Shown piece after piece: positions 61,197 to 64,000 of a stretch of 64,000 nt of DNA (within the stretch, counting starts at the first letter, position 1; each line of letters starts with the position of its first letter). Below the pieces are notes generated by a model. That model had not been told where the DNA came from and searched no databases. It saw nothing but the letters and a program-made list of their open reading frames with translations. Source of the DNA: Paenibacillus pasadenensis. Its GTDB lineage: Bacteria; Bacillota; Bacilli; Paenibacillales; Paenibacillaceae. The position numbers were made by a program, and so were the translations under genes. The stretch is from the NCBI RefSeq assembly GCF_023715725.1, contig NZ_JAMBOT010000001.1, positions 186,001 to 250,000 on the forward strand. Direction: 5' to 3'.

Positions 61197-62020
61197 TGCG
61201 TCAAGCCTCCCTCCGGCGATGGGGTGATAACGCTTGGCAGCGCCGCGTCTGCTGCAGCCGTAATGACATAAGGCTGCGCTTGGCTTTTGCCCATTGCCAG
61301 CTTCCGCTCTTGAATAAGTTCATTCAGCTTGCGTATCGCTTGGCCGAGCCCCCCGACCTCATCAATTAATCCATGCTTGACGGCATCTTCGCCGATTACA
61401 GTTGTTCCGATATCGCGGGTCAGCTCGCCGGTTTTGAACATAAGCTCTTTAAAGGTTTCTTCCTTGACGCGGGAATGCGAGGTGACAAAGCGGACAACCC
61501 GCTCCTGCATCTTTTCTAGATATTCAAATGTTTGGGGTACTCCGATGACAAGCCCGTTCATGCGAATCGGATGAATGGTCATCGTTGCTGTCTCCGCTAT
61601 AAAAGACCGGTTGCCGGATACGGCGATTGGAACGCCAATGGAATGCCCTCCTCCTAACACAAGCGTGACGGAAGGTTTGCTAAGCGAGCTGATCATTTCC
61701 GCAATTGCAAGCCCTGCTTCAACGTCTCCGCCTACTGTGTTGAGCACAATAAGAATACCTTCAATTTTGCTATTTTGCTCCGCTGCCACGAGCTGAGGAA
61801 TCAGATGCTCGTATTTAGTCGTTTTGTTTTGCGGCGGCAGCACCATATGACCTTCAATCTGGCCGATAATCGTTAAACAAAACGTATTGGAAGGCTCTAC
61901 TGCCGGAACCGCAATTTGTCCAAGCTGCTGGATGGCGTCAAGCTTTGCTTTTTCCAGACCGGCAGCCGTTTCCGCCGTTTCGGCTTTCACTCCGCCTGTC
62001 GCAGTTGTGATCTGATCCAC
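61193..62020 (-). CDS. tepA: ClpP-fold protease TepA (translocation-enhancing protein)
   Basis: A 275-residue ClpP/crotonase-fold serine protease of the TepA (YmfB) group. The nucleophile Ser lies in GGGHSIGVP, and the likely catalytic His is in MTIHPIR. An N-terminal extension (1-40) precedes the core domain. In B. subtilis TepA degrades SASP proteins during spore outgrowth and was first linked to protein secretion. The GTG start at 62020 is 8 bases after GGAGG. It keeps the rnjB-tepA-ylzJ-spoIIIE order. Confidence 0.93.
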   Translation of the reverse strand: MDQITTATGGVKAETAETAAGLEKAKLDAIQQLGQIAVPAVEPSNTFCLTIIGQIEGHMVLPPQNKTTKYEHLIPQLVAAEQNSKIEGILIVLNTVGGDVEAGLAIAEMISSLSKPSVTLVLGGGHSIGVPIAVSGNRSFIAETATMTIHPIRMNGLVIGVPQTFEYLEKMQERVVRFVTSHSRVKEETFKELMFKTGELTRDIGTTVIGEDAVKHGLIDEVGGLGQAIRKLNELIQERKLAMGKSQAQPYVITAAADAALPSVITPSPEGGLTQ

Positions 62021-62167
62021 AATCCGTCCCTCCTCTTTTTCTCTAAAAGTCCGCTGAAAATTGCGCTAGGGGCTTGACGCGCGCATTTTCAACGACTTCT
62101 AAAGCTGCAAAGGTAGTATGACGATGGAAAGACAATCCCATACCCGGTACCAAAAGCGGCGGAATGC

Positions 62168-62213
62168 AAAAAAGACCGTCCCCAGCGTCATTATTGACGC
62201 TAGAAACGGCCTT
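62168..62213 (-). terminator. Terminator of the RNase J gene
   Basis: Minus-strand two-part stem GGCCGT / ACGGTC and AGCGTCA / TGACGCT, followed by six T, 12 bp past the stop. Confidence 0.85.
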
Positions 62214-62224
62214 TAGAGATCGAA

Positions 62225-63904
62225 TTATACTTCCATAATAATCGGCAAAATCATTGGGCGGCGGCGCGTTTGCTCGTACAGGAAGCGACCCAGCGCATCC
62301 TTAACGTTTGTTTTGAGCGAAGCCCATTCGTTGACCTTGTCGTTCATCAGCTTGTTCAGCGTTGTCGTTACGATACGGTTCGCTTCGTCCAGCAATCCTT
62401 CGGATTCACGCACATACACAAAACCGCGCGAAATAATGTCCGGACCCGACTTGATCGTGCCGTCCTGCTTGCTCAGCGTTACAACGACGACCAGAATGCC
62501 GTCCTGCGAAAGCAGCTTGCGGTCGCGAAGCACGATGTTGCCTACGTCGCCAACGCCAAGTCCGTCAATTAGCACGTTGCCGGAAGGCACCTTGGAGCCT
62601 TTGCGTCCGACGCCGTTCTGGAATTCAACGGTATCGCCGATATCGCAGAGGAAAATGTTCTCGGGATCAACGCCTACGGCCTCTCCTAGCTTAGCGTGCT
62701 GGCGGAGCATCCGGTATTCACCGTGAATCGGGATGAAATATTGCGGCTTGATCAGGTTGAGCATCAGCTTCAGCTCTTCCTGGCTGCCGTGACCCGATAC
62801 GTGAACGCCAGACACGGAGCCTGGGCCGTAAATAACGTTAGCTCCAAGACGGAACAGCTCGTCTACCGTGCGGCCTACATCCCGTTCATTGCCCGGAATA
62901 GGCGTTGCAGCGATAATGACGGTGTCGCCTGGCAGGATGTCGATTTTGCGGTGCGTGGAGCGGGCCATGCGCGTCAATGCCGACATCGGCTCGCCCTGGC
63001 TGCCTGTGCAAAGCACCGCTACGCGGTCGGCCGCCATTTTGTTCACTTCCTCCGGCTCGATAATCATGCCTTCCGGAATGTTCAAATATCCGAGCTCGCC
63101 GGCAATCGTCACTACATTCACCATGCTGCGTCCAACAATCGCGACTTTACGCTTAGTAGCCATTGCCGCGTTGAACACCTGCTGAATCCGGTGAACGTTG
63201 GAAGCAAACGTCGCGACGACGACGCGCTGCTGGGATTTGCGGAAAATTTCCGTCAGCTCTATGCCGACATTGCTTTCGGACGGAGTCATGCCAGGGCGTT
63301 CAGCGTTCGTGCTGTCGGACAGCAATGCAAGCACGCCGCGTTTGCCGATCTCGGCAATGCGCTGCAGATCCGCGAACTGATCGTTCACCGGTGTGAAATC
63401 AAACTTGAAGTCGCCGGTATGTACGACTGTTCCTTCTGGAGTCTCAAGGCATACGCCGACGGAATCCGGAATACTGTGGTTCGTCTTGAAGAAGCTTGCC
63501 GTAATCGTTCCAAGCTCAAGCACGGAGTCGGCATTGATCAGAATGCGCTTCGTCTCGCCAAGCAGACCGGCTTCCTTCAGCTTGCCCTCGATCAGGCCAA
63601 GCGTAAGCTTGGTGGCATATACGGGAACATTCAGATGACGCAGCACATAAGGCAAACCGCCAATGTGATCCTCATGTCCGTGGGTAATAATGATGCCGCG
63701 AACTTTGTCCTTGTTTTCGGTCAAGTAGGTGATATCGGGGATGACGATGTCGATTCCGAGCATGTCCTCCTCCGGGAATTTTAGGCCGGAGTCAACAACG
63801 ACAATGTCATTCCCATACTGGATGACATACATATTTTTGCCGATCTCTCCTACGCCGCCAAGGGCGAAGATGAGCAGCTTGTCCTGGATATTCTTTTTTG
63901 ACAA
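62225..63904 (-). CDS. rnjB: Ribonuclease J (RnjB-type, YmfA)
   Basis: A 559-residue metallo-beta-lactamase/beta-CASP ribonuclease with endo- and 5'-exonuclease activity on mRNA and rRNA. The zinc motif HGHEDH is at 75-80, further ligands follow (DSTNAERPG, VSGHGSQE, IHGE), and the C-terminal dimerisation domain is complete. Position next to tepA identifies it with B. subtilis rnjB. The TTG start at 63904 follows AGGAGG at 11 bases. The remaining 96 bp to the right edge (63905-64000) is AT-rich upstream sequence in which I see no gene. Confidence 0.95.
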   Translation of the reverse strand: MSKKNIQDKLLIFALGGVGEIGKNMYVIQYGNDIVVVDSGLKFPEEDMLGIDIVIPDITYLTENKDKVRGIIITHGHEDHIGGLPYVLRHLNVPVYATKLTLGLIEGKLKEAGLLGETKRILINADSVLELGTITASFFKTNHSIPDSVGVCLETPEGTVVHTGDFKFDFTPVNDQFADLQRIAEIGKRGVLALLSDSTNAERPGMTPSESNVGIELTEIFRKSQQRVVVATFASNVHRIQQVFNAAMATKRKVAIVGRSMVNVVTIAGELGYLNIPEGMIIEPEEVNKMAADRVAVLCTGSQGEPMSALTRMARSTHRKIDILPGDTVIIAATPIPGNERDVGRTVDELFRLGANVIYGPGSVSGVHVSGHGSQEELKLMLNLIKPQYFIPIHGEYRMLRQHAKLGEAVGVDPENIFLCDIGDTVEFQNGVGRKGSKVPSGNVLIDGLGVGDVGNIVLRDRKLLSQDGILVVVVTLSKQDGTIKSGPDIISRGFVYVRESEGLLDEANRIVTTTLNKLMNDKVNEWASLKTNVKDALGRFLYEQTRRRPMILPIIMEV

Positions 63905-64000
63905 GGGAAATCTTACCTCCTATATATTGTGAGAAATTATCGATGGCTGTGAAAATAACCGCTTCCATGCGAATTCGACCAAATACATGCAATGCACGGA

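Noticed and set aside
62696-63784. 362-codon plus-strand frame opposite the RNase J gene
   Set aside because: Antisense shadow; no recognisable domain or ribosome site.

Overview
The window looks like a chromosomal segment of a spore-forming, moderately GC-rich Firmicute of the Paenibacillus/Cohnella type (family Paenibacillaceae). Evidence: strong Shine-Dalgarno sites (AGGAGG type), many TTG and GTG starts, SpoVS, SpoIIIE and a SleB-like cortex hydrolase, a Bacillus-type LexA box at recA, and a B. subtilis-like gene order rnjB-tepA-ylzJ-spoIIIE-ymfFHIJKM-pgsA-cinA-recA-rny-ymdB-spoVS. I saw no rRNA, tRNA, CRISPR array, insertion sequence or prophage.

Region 1 (1-12.6 kb), mixed housekeeping and accessory genes: a HelD-type RNA polymerase-recycling ATPase cut by the window edge, a DUF1294 membrane protein, the HrpB helicase, a VOC-fold protein, CorA, glutamyl-Q tRNA(Asp) synthetase, a MOSC protein, a CopA-type copper ATPase, a MASE4-GGDEF diguanylate cyclase, and a translationally coupled UPF0145-DUF1992-rhodanese operon.

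Region 2 (12.7-25.5 kb), a carbohydrate island: an operon for a sugar-acid dehydratase (enolase superfamily), a DapA-like aldolase/dehydratase and a KDPG-type aldolase. Divergent from it are an IclR regulator and an unusual AraC regulator, followed by a DgoK-like 2-keto-3-deoxy-sugar-acid kinase, a four-gene ABC importer, a secreted GH43-ricin protein and a HutC-type GntR regulator. GTCTAGAC palindromes lie upstream of both the importer and the GntR gene and suggest a local regulon.

Region 3 (25.5-37.9 kb): a two-component system upstream of an RND-type exporter, a DUF4184 membrane protein, signal peptidase I, an MFS permease, and a single polypeptide fusing two ECF ATPases with an EcfT-like membrane domain, divergent from bioY. 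A BirA-like box lies between them, so this is probably a biotin importer.

Region 4 (37.9-64 kb), the conserved block on the minus strand: ricA (ymcA), PduL-type phosphotransacylase, 2-oxoacid:ferredoxin oxidoreductase, M19 dipeptidase, spoVS, ymdB, rny, recX, recA, cinA, pgsA, yajQ, a RodZ-like protein, ymfK, ymfJ, an SDR reductase, two M16 peptidase-like proteins, a SleB-like hydrolase, spoIIIE, ylzJ, tepA and RNase J. Several transcription units end in clear intrinsic terminators. The main departures from B. subtilis order are recX after recA, yajQ between ymfM and pgsA, a SleB-like gene in place of ymfC-ymfD, and kor/pduL between spoVS and ricA with no miaB.
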